From NCBI GenBank assembly GCA_016196035.1, contig JACPYM010000104.1, positions 36,852 to 100,851 on the forward strand: 64,000 nucleotides of DNA, in the 5' to 3' direction. The notes beneath the pieces were generated by a model, which had not been told where the DNA came from, did not search any database, and saw only the letters and a list, made by a program, of their open reading frames with translations. A program made the translations under genes and the position numbers. Below, piece by piece: positions 39,201-46,551 of the stretch. Each line of letters starts with the position of its first letter. Positions within the stretch are counted from its first letter, which is position 1. The stretch is from Acidobacteriota bacterium (GTDB lineage: Bacteria > Acidobacteriota > Blastocatellia > RBC074).

Positions 39201-41465
39201 CAGTGTGGGCGCGGGGTTGGGCGGCTGGCCGATGGAAAAGCCAACCGCGTTTGAGAGTCCGCCGCCCCCGCCCGCCGAGGCCGGATTGAAGACGGTCACA
39301 TTGGCCGTGCCGATGCTGGCGATGTCTGTGGCGGGAATCGCCGCGCGCAGTTGCGTCGCGCTGACAAAGGTCGTCGCGCGCTCCGCCCCGTTCCAACGCA
39401 CGACCGACGAGTTGATGAAATTGCTGCCGTTCGCCGTCAGCGTGAACGCCCCGCTGCCCGCATTCGCCGTGTTCGGGTCTATGCCGCCGATGACGGGCAC
39501 GGGGTTGGGCGGCGGATTGATCGTAAAGGTCAACGCATTCGACGCGCCGCCGCCGCCGCTGACATTGGCCGGATTGAAGACCGTGACCGCCGCCGTGCCC
39601 TGGCTGGCGAGGTCGCTGGCGGTGATTTGCGCGGTTAGTTGCGTGGCGCTGTTGAACGTCGTCGCGCGCTCAGAACCGTTCCAACGGACGATGGCACCGT
39701 TGACGAAGTTGGTTCCCGTAACCACAAGGATGAACGCCGCGCCGCCTGCATTCGCCACTGACGGATTCAAGTTGGTGAGCGTGGGCACAGGCGTCGGTGG
39801 CGGATTGATCGTAAAGGTCAGCGCATTCGACACGCCGCCGCCGCCGCTGGCCGAGGGCGGATTGAAAACCGTCACCGAAGCGTTGCCGACATTGACGATG
39901 TCTGCGGCAGGGATGGTCGCGGTCAGTTGCGTCGCACTGGCAAAGCTGGTCGTGCGGTCATTGCCATTCCAACGCACCGCCGCGCCGTTGACGAAATTGC
40001 TGCCATTGACCGTCAGCATAAACGTCGCGCCGCCCGCGATGGCAAGGTTCGGATTCAAGCTGGCCAACACCGGCACAGGATTGGGCGCGGGATTGATGGT
40101 GAAGGTCACCGCATTCGACGGCCCGCCGCCGCCGCCGGACGAAAGCGGATTGAAGACGATGATCGTGGCCGTGCCCGCGCTGGCAATGTCGCTGGCCGGA
40201 ATCGCCACCGTGACTTGCGTGCTGCTGATGAGCGTCGTCACGCGATCCGCCCCATTCCAGCGCACGACCGCGCCGGTCACAAAGTTGGTGCCGGTCAGCG
40301 TCAACGTGAATGCGCCGCTGCCCGCTTGGGCCGAACCCGGATTCAAGCTGGTAATCGCGGGCACGGGGTTGGGCGGTTGCGTAATCGTGAAGGTCAACCC
40401 ATTCGACAACCCGCCGCCCGGCGCGGGATTGAACACCGTGATGACCGCCGAACCGGGCGCGGCCAAATCCGCCGCCGTCACATCAATCGTCAGTCGCGTC
40501 GGATTGATAAACGCCGTCAGCCGATCCACGCCGTTCCAGCGCACGGTGGATTGATTCAAAAAACCCGTGCCATTCAACGCCAACGAAAACGCCCCGCTGC
40601 CCGCCGCGCGTGAGGCTGGTTCCAAACTGCCCAACACCGGCAGCGGATTCATTTGCACCGCATTGATCGTAAAAACAGCGGCGTTCGACGTGCCGCCGCC
40701 CGGCGCAGGATTGAACACCGTCACTTGCGCCGTGCCCGCATTGGCTACGTCAGCGGCGGTAATTGTGGCATTCACCCGCGTGTCGCTGACAAAGGCCGTC
40801 GGGCGGTCGCTGCCATTCCAACGCACCACCGCGCCGTTGACGAAATTCGTCCCATTCACGCCCAGCGTGAACGCCCCGCCACCCGCATCCCGATTGGCCG
40901 GTTCGAGCGTGGTGATTGTGGGCACGGGATTGGTCTGGGCAAAGGTGATCGTGCCCGCCGTGTAATTGCTGGTGAGGCTGTTGCCATTGGCATCCGACAC
41001 ATCGCGCACCGTCGGATTGTCTACGAAACTGATTGGCGTCGTGCCCGTCGCATTGCCCGCCACGCTAAACGTCACGGTGAACACCTGCCGCACACCCGCC
41101 GCAAATTTCTGATCAGTGGGCAAAGCCAAGGTAATGCCTACGCGCCCGCTGCCCGCAAAAACCGGGTTGATAAAAAACGAAGCGCCCGCGCCCACGCCGC
41201 TGCCCAACGCGCCGGATTGATAGGTCAGCAACGCCGGATTGAAATTGAGCGTGAAGCCGATGGCATTCTCATCGCCTTGCGAAACCAGTTCGATGGACGC
41301 AGTGAGGTTCTGGCCCGCCAGTGCGGTGGCATTGGCCACACGCACTTCGCGGGTGTTTTGCGCAGCGGCGTTGGATGGCAGGTTGCTGACGAACAAGGCA
41401 GCCAGCAAGGCGAAACCGATCAATAATAGTTGGGCGGGCAAACGTAGCTTCCAGTTCTGACGCAC
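36252..41465 (-). CDS. Giant exported protein: cohesin-like domain, 14 IPT/TIG-like repeats, TIGR03437-type C-terminus
   Basis: A 1737-residue protein. The start is a GTG at 41465 with AAAGGAG eight bases upstream; the frame is open further upstream without coding character. A signal peptide (LLLIGFALLAALFVSNLPSN) is followed by a cohesin-like domain (VRVANATALAGQNLTASIEL, then GFTLNFNPALLTY). Then come 14 repeats of about 90 residues, each with VRWNG followed by a segment such as ATTFVSATQLTA and a TVFNPA motif. The last 230 residues (LFFVGPSQVNYLVPTG, LFGTGFRKRS, GDLAGLDQTNLRLPR) match the TIGR03437-type domain of Acidobacteria. A secreted or surface-attached adhesin-like role is likely but unproven. 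Confidence 0.85.
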   Translation of the reverse strand: MRQNWKLRLPAQLLLIGFALLAALFVSNLPSNAAAQNTREVRVANATALAGQNLTASIELVSQGDENAIGFTLNFNPALLTYQSGALGSGVGAGASFFINPVFAGSGRVGITLALPTDQKFAAGVRQVFTVTFSVAGNATGTTPISFVDNPTVRDVSDANGNSLTSNYTAGTITFAQTNPVPTITTLEPANRDAGGGAFTLGVNGTNFVNGAVVRWNGSDRPTAFVSDTRVNATITAADVANAGTAQVTVFNPAPGGGTSNAAVFTINAVQMNPLPVLGSLEPASRAAGSGAFSLALNGTGFLNQSTVRWNGVDRLTAFINPTRLTIDVTAADLAAPGSAVITVFNPAPGGGLSNGLTFTITQPPNPVPAITSLNPGSAQAGSGAFTLTLTGTNFVTGAVVRWNGADRVTTLISSTQVTVAIPASDIASAGTATIIVFNPLSSGGGGGPSNAVTFTINPAPNPVPVLASLNPNLAIAGGATFMLTVNGSNFVNGAAVRWNGNDRTTSFASATQLTATIPAADIVNVGNASVTVFNPPSASGGGGVSNALTFTINPPPTPVPTLTNLNPSVANAGGAAFILVVTGTNFVNGAIVRWNGSERATTFNSATQLTAQITASDLASQGTAAVTVFNPANVSGGGGASNALTFTINPPPNPVPVIGGIDPNTANAGSGAFTLTANGSNFINSSVVRWNGAERATTFVSATQLRAAIPATDIASIGTANVTVFNPASAGGGGGLSNAVGFSIGQPPNPAPTLANLNPISAIAGSGALTLTVNGANFVNGAVVRWNGTERATTFVSATQLRAALAANDVANVGTATVTVFNPAPGGGVSNGLTFTINPVPNPTPALASLNPNTVIAGGAGFTLTVSGTNFVSGAAVRWNGADRVTTFVSATQLTAAIPATDIVNIGTAQITVFNPANVSGGGGVSNALTLTINPPPNPVPTLTQLQPNQIGVGAPAFTLTVSGSNFVSGAVVRWNGAERATTFVSATQLTAAIPASDAATGGTANVTVFNPANVSGGGGSSNALSFTINNPIPALATIAPTTALAGSAALTLIVNGTNFVNGSAVRWNGENRATAFVSSTQLTAQITAADLASPSVIRVTVFNPAPGGGSSGGANFVVNAPNPVPTLTSLNPANANAGGAAFALTVNGANFVSNSAVRWNGADRVTAFISATQLTAQIAAADIASPGTATVTVFTPAPGGGTSNALSFTINQLPNPVPTLTSLNPNTLNAGGPGVTLAVNGTSFVSGASVRWNGANRPTLFISATQLSAQIPASDVASVGTAQITVFNPASANGGGGTSNALTFTITPAPNPVPALVSLNPNQATAGGAAFTLTVNGNSFLSNSVVRWNGAERATTFVSQTQLSAQIPASEIASAGTATVTVFNPASAGGGGGTSNALTFTVTQAPNPAPTLTALNPAFALAGSAAFDLTVNGSNFISASTVRWNGAERATTFVSATQLRAAIPAADLVNAGAVPITVFNPAPGGGTSAALNFAVALPLANVSAASFSGTEFAAEMVVSAFGSNLATGNASAATQPLPTTLRDTTVRVRDSAGVERLAPLFFVGPSQVNYLVPTGTANGPATVIISGADNRLSATNIIITTVAPGLFTANANGQGVPAGYLVRVRGDGSQSFEAIASTGPTGQQVPLALDLGPETEQVFLVLFGTGFRKRSALSAVTATIGGANAEVGFAGAQGDLAGLDQTNLRLPRALVGRGEVEVLLRVDGKAANAVRIAIK

Positions 41466-41639
41466 AGTCACAACTCCTTTCGTGAAGAACACCTGGTTGC
41501 GGAGGGGAAAAAATGAAGTATTGAAACCAATTAATCGGGCGCCTGGGCGCTCGGGCCGCTCGGCGGCGGCTGAGTGTAGCGCAGTCTGGCGGGGCTGGGA
41601 ATGGCAGGCGGAAAACAATGCCGAATCGCGCCGCTCACC

Positions 41640-41903
41640 TCAGGCAAATGCCGCCACAGCGATTTGATAGCGCGCTGGCAACTTACGCTGGCCGCGCCGC
41701 ACTTCATCCAACCGATGCAAGGTCTCGGCCGTCAAGTAACTCTCGCCACAGTGGCGGCAAACGATCACCGGCACATCTTCGATGACGAGCATCGCCGCGC
41801 CCTTGCCAATCACTTGTGGACGTTTGACGACTTGCGCCGCTGTGTGACCGCAGCTTTCACATAATTGCTTCACAGACTTGTTGATGTTTTTTGCTGACAT
41901 CAT
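41640..41903 (-). CDS. YgiT-type zinc-finger protein (orphan antitoxin-like)
   Basis: An 87-residue protein with CESCGHT and VCRHCGESYLTAETLHRLDE, the two CxxC pairs of the YgiT/MqsA N-terminal domain. The MqsA-type C-terminal helix-turn-helix is absent. Such proteins are usually encoded beside a DUF4258 or MqsR toxin, but none is visible next to it. Two in-frame ATGs are adjacent; the first is used. Confidence 0.85.
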   Translation of the reverse strand: MMSAKNINKSVKQLCESCGHTAAQVVKRPQVIGKGAAMLVIEDVPVIVCRHCGESYLTAETLHRLDEVRRGQRKLPARYQIAVAAFA

Positions 41904-42017
41904 CAGGATGAGCCGCCCCGGCCTTCGCTCACGCTACCAGACGGCGCGGCCCGCTTGATTTTCGGATGCGGTCACCCGCATCGCCGGACGACGCACTGGA
42001 CTCCCGGTGTACGCTCA

Positions 42018-42033
42018 CGGCAATCGCTTGCCG
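42018..42033. other. Hairpin 15 bases beyond the template repeat
   Basis: CGGCAA and TTGCCG form a perfect 6-bp stem with a 4-base loop (GCGA on the coding strand, a GNRA-type loop). It lies just past the 3' end of the template repeat in the DGR. It may shape the end of the template RNA; no function is proven. Confidence 0.5.
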
Positions 42034-42048
42034 CAACTCTGACGGTCA

Positions 42049-42177
42049 GGAGTACTCGAACCGGACACAACACGAAAGCCGATAAAGAGGCCGCGGTTGC
42101 CGGGCGTATTATTGTTACGATTGGCCGAGCGGCAGTTCCTTGAATTGTTGTTCCAGGAACCGCCGCGCAGCACCCGG
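42049..42177 (-). repeat. DGR template repeat (TR)
   Basis: 129 bases that align without gaps to the variable repeat at 43676-43804, with 14 differences. It is the donor copy: RNA from it is reverse-transcribed with errors at adenines and pasted into the variable repeat. On the coding strand it carries nine AAC/AAT codons, which give Tyr, Val, Leu, Phe, Asn or Asp at the target. It begins 18 bases after the reverse transcriptase stop and even keeps a stop codon at the place matching the target gene end. It is not itself translated as far as can be seen. Confidence 0.95.
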
Positions 42178-42193
42178 CGGTGGCGTCACCCGC

Positions 42194-42226
42194 TTTCAGC
42201 TCCTCGCAAAAGCGAGAGTGCTGAAA
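42194..42226. other. Stem-loop at the end of the reverse transcriptase gene
   Basis: TTTCAGC (42194-42200) pairs with GCTGAAA (42220-42226), and inside them CTCGC pairs with GCGAG around an AAAA loop. It overlaps the stop codon and lies between the reverse transcriptase gene and the template repeat. It could be a processing or structural element of the template RNA, or a weak terminator without a T-run. Confidence 0.45.
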
Positions 42227-43254
42227 ACCTGTCGGCGCAACTGCCACGTATCGCCGTGGGCCAGATGCGCGTTCCAACTTTGCAATGATTGCTTGATCTC
42301 ATCCCAGCCAGCCAGTCTGTCACGATAAGCCGCCCGCCAGCGGTGAAAGCGCAGTCGCGCGCGTTGCAGGTTCGAGTTACGCACGCGCAGGCGGTCGGGC
42401 AAAACGCGAAAGCCAACAAAGCTGACGCCGTGGCGCGTCTCGAACAACTGACTTTTGATGGGGTGAATCTGCAAGCGCAACCCGGCCAGATAATCTTCAA
42501 TGCGTTGGCGCCCTTCGGCCAGTGCCGCGTGGTCAGCGCCAAACAACGCGAAATCATCCACGTAACGCACGTACTGACGCACGCCCAATTGCTCCCGGAC
42601 GAAGTGATCCAATCCGTTCAAGTAAACGTTGGCAAAAAACTGGCTGGTCAAATTGCCAATGGGCAACCCGCGCCGCCGCGTGTGCGGCGTGAATAAATCG
42701 TCGCCGGGAAAATAACTGAGGGCTTCATCCTGTGGGTTGCTGGCGTCAATGATCGTCTCGATCAGCCAGAGCGTCGCGGCGCATTTCAGCTTGCGCCGGA
42801 TGACCTCTTTCAAAATGGCGTGGTCAATGCTGGGGAAGTATTGGCGGATGTCGCATTGCAGCACGTAGCGGTTGTTGCGTGCGTATTGCGTGAACCGCCG
42901 CAACGCGCGATGTGTGCCGTAACCGACCCGATTGGCATGCGAAGCCCCCAGAAACGTGCGCTCAAAAAGCGGCGCGATCACATTGCACAACGCGTGATGC
43001 ACAACACGGTCACGATAAGGCGCGGCAGAAATCATCCGCTGCTTTGGCTCGACAATCTGAAACGTCGTGTAAGGGCCGGGGCGGTAAGTCTGGCTTTCAA
43101 GCTCAGCCTGTAATTGCAACAGTTCTTCGGCCAGCCGCGCGTTAAAGCGCAGCACGTTCGGTTGATAACGTTTGCCGCGTTGCGCCTGTTGCGCCGCCGC
43201 CAGCAGGTTGTTGAAATCAATCACCTGCGGCCACAGGTTGCCGTGTCGTTTCAT
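42196..43254 (-). CDS. DGR reverse transcriptase
   Basis: A 352-residue reverse transcriptase that makes mutagenised cDNA from the template repeat. Conserved blocks: [12 protein letters not shown] near residue 135 (first catalytic Asp), [20 protein letters not shown] at 196-215, and [12 protein letters not shown] at 228-239 (catalytic YVDD). [10 protein letters not shown] with the (I/V/L)GxxxSQ form is the motif-4 hallmark of DGR enzymes, where group II intron enzymes have QGxxxSP. There is no maturase or endonuclease domain. The start is the ATG of [10 protein letters not shown]; it overlaps the avd gene by 38 bases, so the two are probably translated in a coupled way. Confidence 0.93.
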   Translation of the reverse strand: MKRHGNLWPQVIDFNNLLAAAQQAQRGKRYQPNVLRFNARLAEELLQLQAELESQTYRPGPYTTFQIVEPKQRMISAAPYRDRVVHHALCNVIAPLFERTFLGASHANRVGYGTHRALRRFTQYARNNRYVLQCDIRQYFPSIDHAILKEVIRRKLKCAATLWLIETIIDASNPQDEALSYFPGDDLFTPHTRRRGLPIGNLTSQFFANVYLNGLDHFVREQLGVRQYVRYVDDFALFGADHAALAEGRQRIEDYLAGLRLQIHPIKSQLFETRHGVSFVGFRVLPDRLRVRNSNLQRARLRFHRWRAAYRDRLAGWDEIKQSLQSWNAHLAHGDTWQLRRQVFSTLAFARS

Positions 43255-43603
43255 GATGTTGTTGTTTGATCCAACTGCCCAGACTTTGACCGACCGTGTT
43301 GACGAGTTTTGAGAGATGTTGATATTGCCCGCCGTCAATCAGCTTGAATGACAATAGCAAGCGGGCCTGTTGCCGCAAGAGTTCAAGGCGCAAATTGCTT
43401 GCCTCGAGTTGCGCCAGTTTCTGTTTGGCATACCGCGCCCGAATCAACTCTTCCAACAGTTCATACAGACTGTTGATGATGCGTTCGCCCAAAGTGAAGC
43501 GGTGATCGCGCGGTAAACGATTGAGCAAGGGAACGTACCACAAAATCAAATCACGCGTCTGTTCAATGACCGACAATTCGCCCGGCGGTGTTTTTTTATG
43601 CAT
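43217..43603 (-). CDS. avd: DGR accessory variability determinant (Avd)
   Basis: A 128-residue all-helical protein: [80 protein letters not shown]. This matches the four-helix-bundle Avd family (related to 23S rRNA intervening-sequence proteins), which forms a pentamer that binds the DGR reverse transcriptase and template RNA and is needed for mutagenic homing. It lies between target gene and reverse transcriptase, a common DGR arrangement. A run of seven As follows the start codons. Confidence 0.9.
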   Translation of the reverse strand: MHKKTPPGELSVIEQTRDLILWYVPLLNRLPRDHRFTLGERIINSLYELLEELIRARYAKQKLAQLEASNLRLELLRQQARLLLSFKLIDGGQYQHLSKLVNTVGQSLGSWIKQQHHETTRQPVAAGD

Positions 43604-43620
43604 GCGTCAAAAAATTTCAT

Positions 43621-43635
43621 GTGCGCTTCGCGCAC
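43621..43635. other. Hairpin downstream of the variable repeat
   Basis: GTGCGC-TTC-GCGCAC: a perfect 6-bp stem with a 3-base loop (GAA on the coding strand), 40 bases past the end of the variable repeat. DGR targets in some phages and bacteria have a GC-rich cruciform just downstream of the variable repeat that promotes homing. On the minus strand it is followed seven bases later by TTTTTT, so a terminator is the alternative. Confidence 0.55.
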
Positions 43636-43671
43636 AGTGTAAGAGGGTAAAGAGGGTAAAAGTGCAGAGGG

Positions 43672-44910
43672 TTACGGAGTCCTCGAACCGGACACAACAC
43701 GAAAGCCGATAAAGAGGCCGCGGTCGCCGGGCGAATAATTGAAACGAAGGGCCGAGCGGCAGACCCTAGAATAGTAGTACCAGGAACCGCCGCGCAGCAC
43801 CCGGTACGTCCCATTATCTGGCCCCTTTGGGTCAATTTGGTTTCCCGCAACGTAATCGCCATACCAATCGGCGCACCACTCCCACACATTACCGTGCATA
43901 TCATAAAGTCCCCAACGATTGGGCGACTTGCTGCCCACCTCGTGCGTGCCATTACCATTCGGCTTTAGAAAGTCGTCATAATACTTTTGCGCATTCCTAC
44001 CGCTCTTGACCCACTCCTTCAGGCTATCACGTTGAGCCTTGCCACTATTGTCACCATACCAAGCCATCGTCTCCAGATTACCCGCGTAATCACCTGTCGT
44101 CTCTGCCCGCGCCGCATATTCCCATTCAGCCTCTGTCGGCAGGCGATAAGTGAAGCCATCGTTGCGTTGATTCAACTTCTGAATAAATTCCTGCGCTTCT
44201 TCCCAACTGACAAAGTACATCGGCTGTTTCGGCCCGACATTCGAGAGATTGTAATTCGGATTGGCCTTATCCCTTTGCTGTTGCACCGTCGTCTCCATAA
44301 CTGCCTGCCATTGCTGTTGCGTGACTTCAAAACGCCCCAGATAAAAAGGCTGGCTGATGGTCACGCGGTGTTGCGGTTTTTCATCTTTGAATAAATCCGC
44401 TGTCACCTGGCTGTCAATCAGCTTGTTGGCCTTCACAATGCGCTCAATATCCGCGTCCGTCGAACCCCTCATAAAACTACCCGCTGGAAGGTAGACAAAC
44501 TCCATCCCCAGATTGTTCTTGCGAATCGTGCCAGCCGCCGGCGCCGGTGCAGGTGTCGGCGTTGGTGTCGGCGTCGCTGGTGGTAAAGGTGTCGGAGTTG
44601 GAGTTGGTTTGGGACGAAGCAGTTCGGCTCGCCGGGCACGCGCGGCAGAGGCGAATTCGCCATTCGGGTAATCAGCCAGAAACTTATCGAACATCGCCGG
44701 ATCGGCGCTGTTTTTGATCGTGTTCCAGATGGCCTTTTCGATAGAAGGCGTCGGCGCGGGTGTAGGCACCGGCGTTGGCTTGGGTGTCGGGCGTGCCGGA
44801 CGCAGCGTTGGTTTTGGTGTTGGGCGTGGGATCTGCGCACCGGCTGGTGCCAGCCAAATCAGTGAAGCCAGCAAAGAAAACCCCAAAATCAAACGAGCTG
44901 TTGTTTGCAT
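43672..44910 (-). CDS. DGR target: secreted FGE-sulfatase/C-type-lectin-fold variable protein
   Basis: A 412-residue exported protein with signal peptide (ARLILGFSLLASLIWLAPAG), a Pro/Thr-rich linker, a short helical module (MFDKFLADYPNGEFASAARA), a second Pro/Thr linker and an FGE-sulfatase domain from about residue 128 (GMEFVYLPAGSFMRGS, YRLPTEAEWEYAARA, WGLYDMHGNVWEWCADWYGD). The last 43 residues are the variable repeat: VLRGGSWYYYSRVCRSAL, then [18 protein letters not shown]. In this fold the C-terminal end displays the ligand-binding face, so template-driven changes at Tyr378-380, Val383, Leu388, Phe390, Tyr392, Ser393 and Asp396 would retarget binding. The ligand is unknown. Confidence 0.93.
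   Translation of the reverse strand: MQTTARLILGFSLLASLIWLAPAGAQIPRPTPKPTLRPARPTPKPTPVPTPAPTPSIEKAIWNTIKNSADPAMFDKFLADYPNGEFASAARARRAELLRPKPTPTPTPLPPATPTPTPTPAPAPAAGTIRKNNLGMEFVYLPAGSFMRGSTDADIERIVKANKLIDSQVTADLFKDEKPQHRVTISQPFYLGRFEVTQQQWQAVMETTVQQQRDKANPNYNLSNVGPKQPMYFVSWEEAQEFIQKLNQRNDGFTYRLPTEAEWEYAARAETTGDYAGNLETMAWYGDNSGKAQRDSLKEWVKSGRNAQKYYDDFLKPNGNGTHEVGSKSPNRWGLYDMHGNVWEWCADWYGDYVAGNQIDPKGPDNGTYRVLRGGSWYYYSRVCRSALRFNYSPGDRGLFIGFRVVSGSRTP
43676..43804 (-). repeat. DGR variable repeat (VR) at the 3' end of the target gene
   Basis: 129 bases aligned to the template repeat at 42049-42177. Thirteen differences lie between 43725 and 43779, and every one falls on an adenine of the template coding strand. 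The template has 24 adenines in all, 21 of them in this block. The one other difference is a T-to-G at the very 3' end (Ser to Arg at residue 410). Ten codons are changed by the thirteen substitutions, one of them silently. Confidence 0.95.
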
Positions 44911-44986
44911 AAATTTTCGCCCGGTGTTGGCAACAATGTTAGCGCCAGCGGCGCGGCATCTTTATAGCCTGAGTGCGTCGCTTGCG

Positions 44987-45037
44987 CCAAGCTGCATAGC
45001 AGCGACATCTGACAGATGTCGCTGCTATGCAGCTTGG
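44987..45037. repeat. Perfect 24-bp hairpin upstream of the DGR target gene
   Basis: Arms 44987-45010 and 45014-45037 (CCAAGCTGCATAGCAGCGAC onward) are perfect reverse complements with a 3-base loop. It lies 77 bases upstream of the target gene start, between it and the family C hairpin. A perfect palindrome this long is probably a mobile repeat or a transcription terminator of the TIR gene, though without a clear T-run. Confidence 0.8.
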
Positions 45038-45090
45038 GATCAAACGTCACGCGAATTCTATAAACATTTGGCTCCGCTGGAGCCGGAGCG

Positions 45091-45189
45091 CGGGACGGTA
45101 CCGCGCGTGTGAGCAAGCGGCGCGTCAAACTCGTGCGGCTTGGCTGAATTGCAAAGCCTCCGCTTGCTCACGCGCGCGGTACCGTCCCG
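45091..45189. repeat. Intergenic inverted repeat, family C
   Basis: Arms of about 30 bases (CGGGACGGTACCGCGCGTGT onward, and the complementary end at 45160-45189) differ at only a few positions. The loop is about 39 bases. It ends just before the stop codon of the TIR-DUF4384 gene. Confidence 0.8.
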
Positions 45190-45198
45190 GAATTACTG

Positions 45199-46551
45199 CT
45201 AAGGTTTGGCAGCTTTCCGCACCGGGAGCTTGACCGCCAGCGGTTTGTCGCTTGACGGTAATGTCGTCACCCGCGCGCCATCCGCTTGCGCCCCGCGCTG
45301 TTTGGCTTGGCGTTCCAGCTCAGCCAGCGCGGACTGTTCCGCTGTAGTCAGTGACCGCAAGCTAGCGGCATCCAGAAAAGCCGGCTTCTTCAATTCCGCC
45401 GGCGAAAAGACGAGTGTGAATTCCGCAGTCTGTTTGTCGCCGCTCAACATCAGCGGCCTTTTGGGTGGAAAAATAAACTCCTTCCCCGCCGTCAATCGGT
45501 TGCTGCTGCCGGTCACTTCATAAGCGTGCCGATTGGTCAACAGCGTGATCGGGATCGGAGGCTTCTGGTCATCCAACGCCACCAGATAAAGATAGCCATT
45601 CTGCTGCGGTTTGAAATGCAGACGGAAGCTGCCATCGGTTGCGTCCTTCTGTTCGTAGCGCAAGACCTCAATCGGTTCGGGTAATGGCGGTGGCTTGGTT
45701 GGCTCAACACCCGGCGCAGGAGCTGGTTTGGCTACAAGTTGCGTTTGACCATCACTTGACCGCGCAGCACTCCAAAGCCAATAGCCAACCAGCGCCGCCA
45801 ACAACAACGCGCCCGCCAGTATTGCCCATCGTTTGCGGCCTTGGCCGGGCGCTGGCGGACTAAGCGGCGGCTGATTTCGTTTGCGCAATTCCTCTTCTTG
45901 GCGGCGCTGTATTTCACGTGCGTGGGCTTCGCGCAGTTGGCGGTCATTCTCCTCTTGTTGCTTTCGTTGGGCTTCAGCCAATCGTTGCCGCTCGGCTTGC
46001 TCTTGTTGGCGACGAGCGGCCTCTTCGCGTTGCAGGCGTTCCGCGTTGGCGCTTTCGGCGACAGCGCGCAAACGGGCGTCTTCGGCCCTGCGCTGTTCCG
46101 CTTGTTGCTGTTTGAGTTTGTGCGCGGCATCCAGCGAACGTTGCTGCGCGCCGTGCTTCAACGCACGCAACAACTCGTCCCAGCCGTCTTCTTCATAAAG
46201 AAACACCCAGTTGATTTCACGCAAATTATCAGGAATCTCATCCGCTTCGATGGGTTCCAGCAGCACAGGGATCAAGTAGATGTCATCGCCCAGCATCTGC
46301 TGCCATAGGTCTAACGCCATTTTGATTTCGTATTGAACAAAGCCGCGTTTTTTGACCGTGTGGTTCGAGAGGCAGAGCACGAAGAAATCCGTTTTCCGAA
46401 TGGCCTCCTCAATCGCGGGCCGCCAGCGTTGGCCGGGCACCAAATCAACCTTGTCCATCCAGGGCGTGAAGCCCGCGCCGGCGAGCCGTTGGCGCAGTTC
46501 GCTGACAGGCTTGAAATCTTCGCGGGCATAGCTGATGAAAATCTGAGTCAT
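45199..46551 (-). CDS. TIR-domain membrane protein with C-terminal DUF4384
   Basis: A 450-residue protein. Residues 1-140 form a TIR_2 domain: TQIFISYAREDFKPVSEL, RPAIEEAIRKTDFFVLCLSN, GFVQYEIKMALDLW, where YEI holds the likely catalytic Glu. A charged coiled coil covers about residues 150-255, then a transmembrane helix WAILAGALLLAALVGYWLW and a periplasmic DUF4384 domain (SFRLHFKPQQNGYLYLVALD, PIPITLLTNRHAYEVTG). TIR domains often cleave NAD or build signalling nucleotides in bacterial immunity. The start is the ATG of MTQIF with no clear ribosome-binding site. It lies upstream of the DGR target gene on the same strand. Confidence 0.88.
   Translation of the reverse strand: MTQIFISYAREDFKPVSELRQRLAGAGFTPWMDKVDLVPGQRWRPAIEEAIRKTDFFVLCLSNHTVKKRGFVQYEIKMALDLWQQMLGDDIYLIPVLLEPIEADEIPDNLREINWVFLYEEDGWDELLRALKHGAQQRSLDAAHKLKQQQAEQRRAEDARLRAVAESANAERLQREEAARRQQEQAERQRLAEAQRKQQEENDRQLREAHAREIQRRQEEELRKRNQPPLSPPAPGQGRKRWAILAGALLLAALVGYWLWSAARSSDGQTQLVAKPAPAPGVEPTKPPPLPEPIEVLRYEQKDATDGSFRLHFKPQQNGYLYLVALDDQKPPIPITLLTNRHAYEVTGSSNRLTAGKEFIFPPKRPLMLSGDKQTAEFTLVFSPAELKKPAFLDAASLRSLTTAEQSALAELERQAKQRGAQADGARVTTLPSSDKPLAVKLPVRKAAKP

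Noticed and set aside
38617..40554. Long open frame (645 codons) on the plus strand inside the TIG-repeat gene
   Set aside because: It is antisense to the repeat protein and arises from the repeated GC-rich DNA; its translation mirrors the repeats and has no family features.
42049..42177. Short gene fragment duplicated from the FGE-fold gene
   Set aside because: Differences from the target are confined almost wholly to adenine positions, so it is the DGR template rather than a random duplicate.
42196..43254. Reverse transcriptase of a group II intron or retron
   Set aside because: No maturase, endonuclease or intron RNA structure; LPIGNLTSQ, the adjacent avd and the template/variable repeats point to a DGR.
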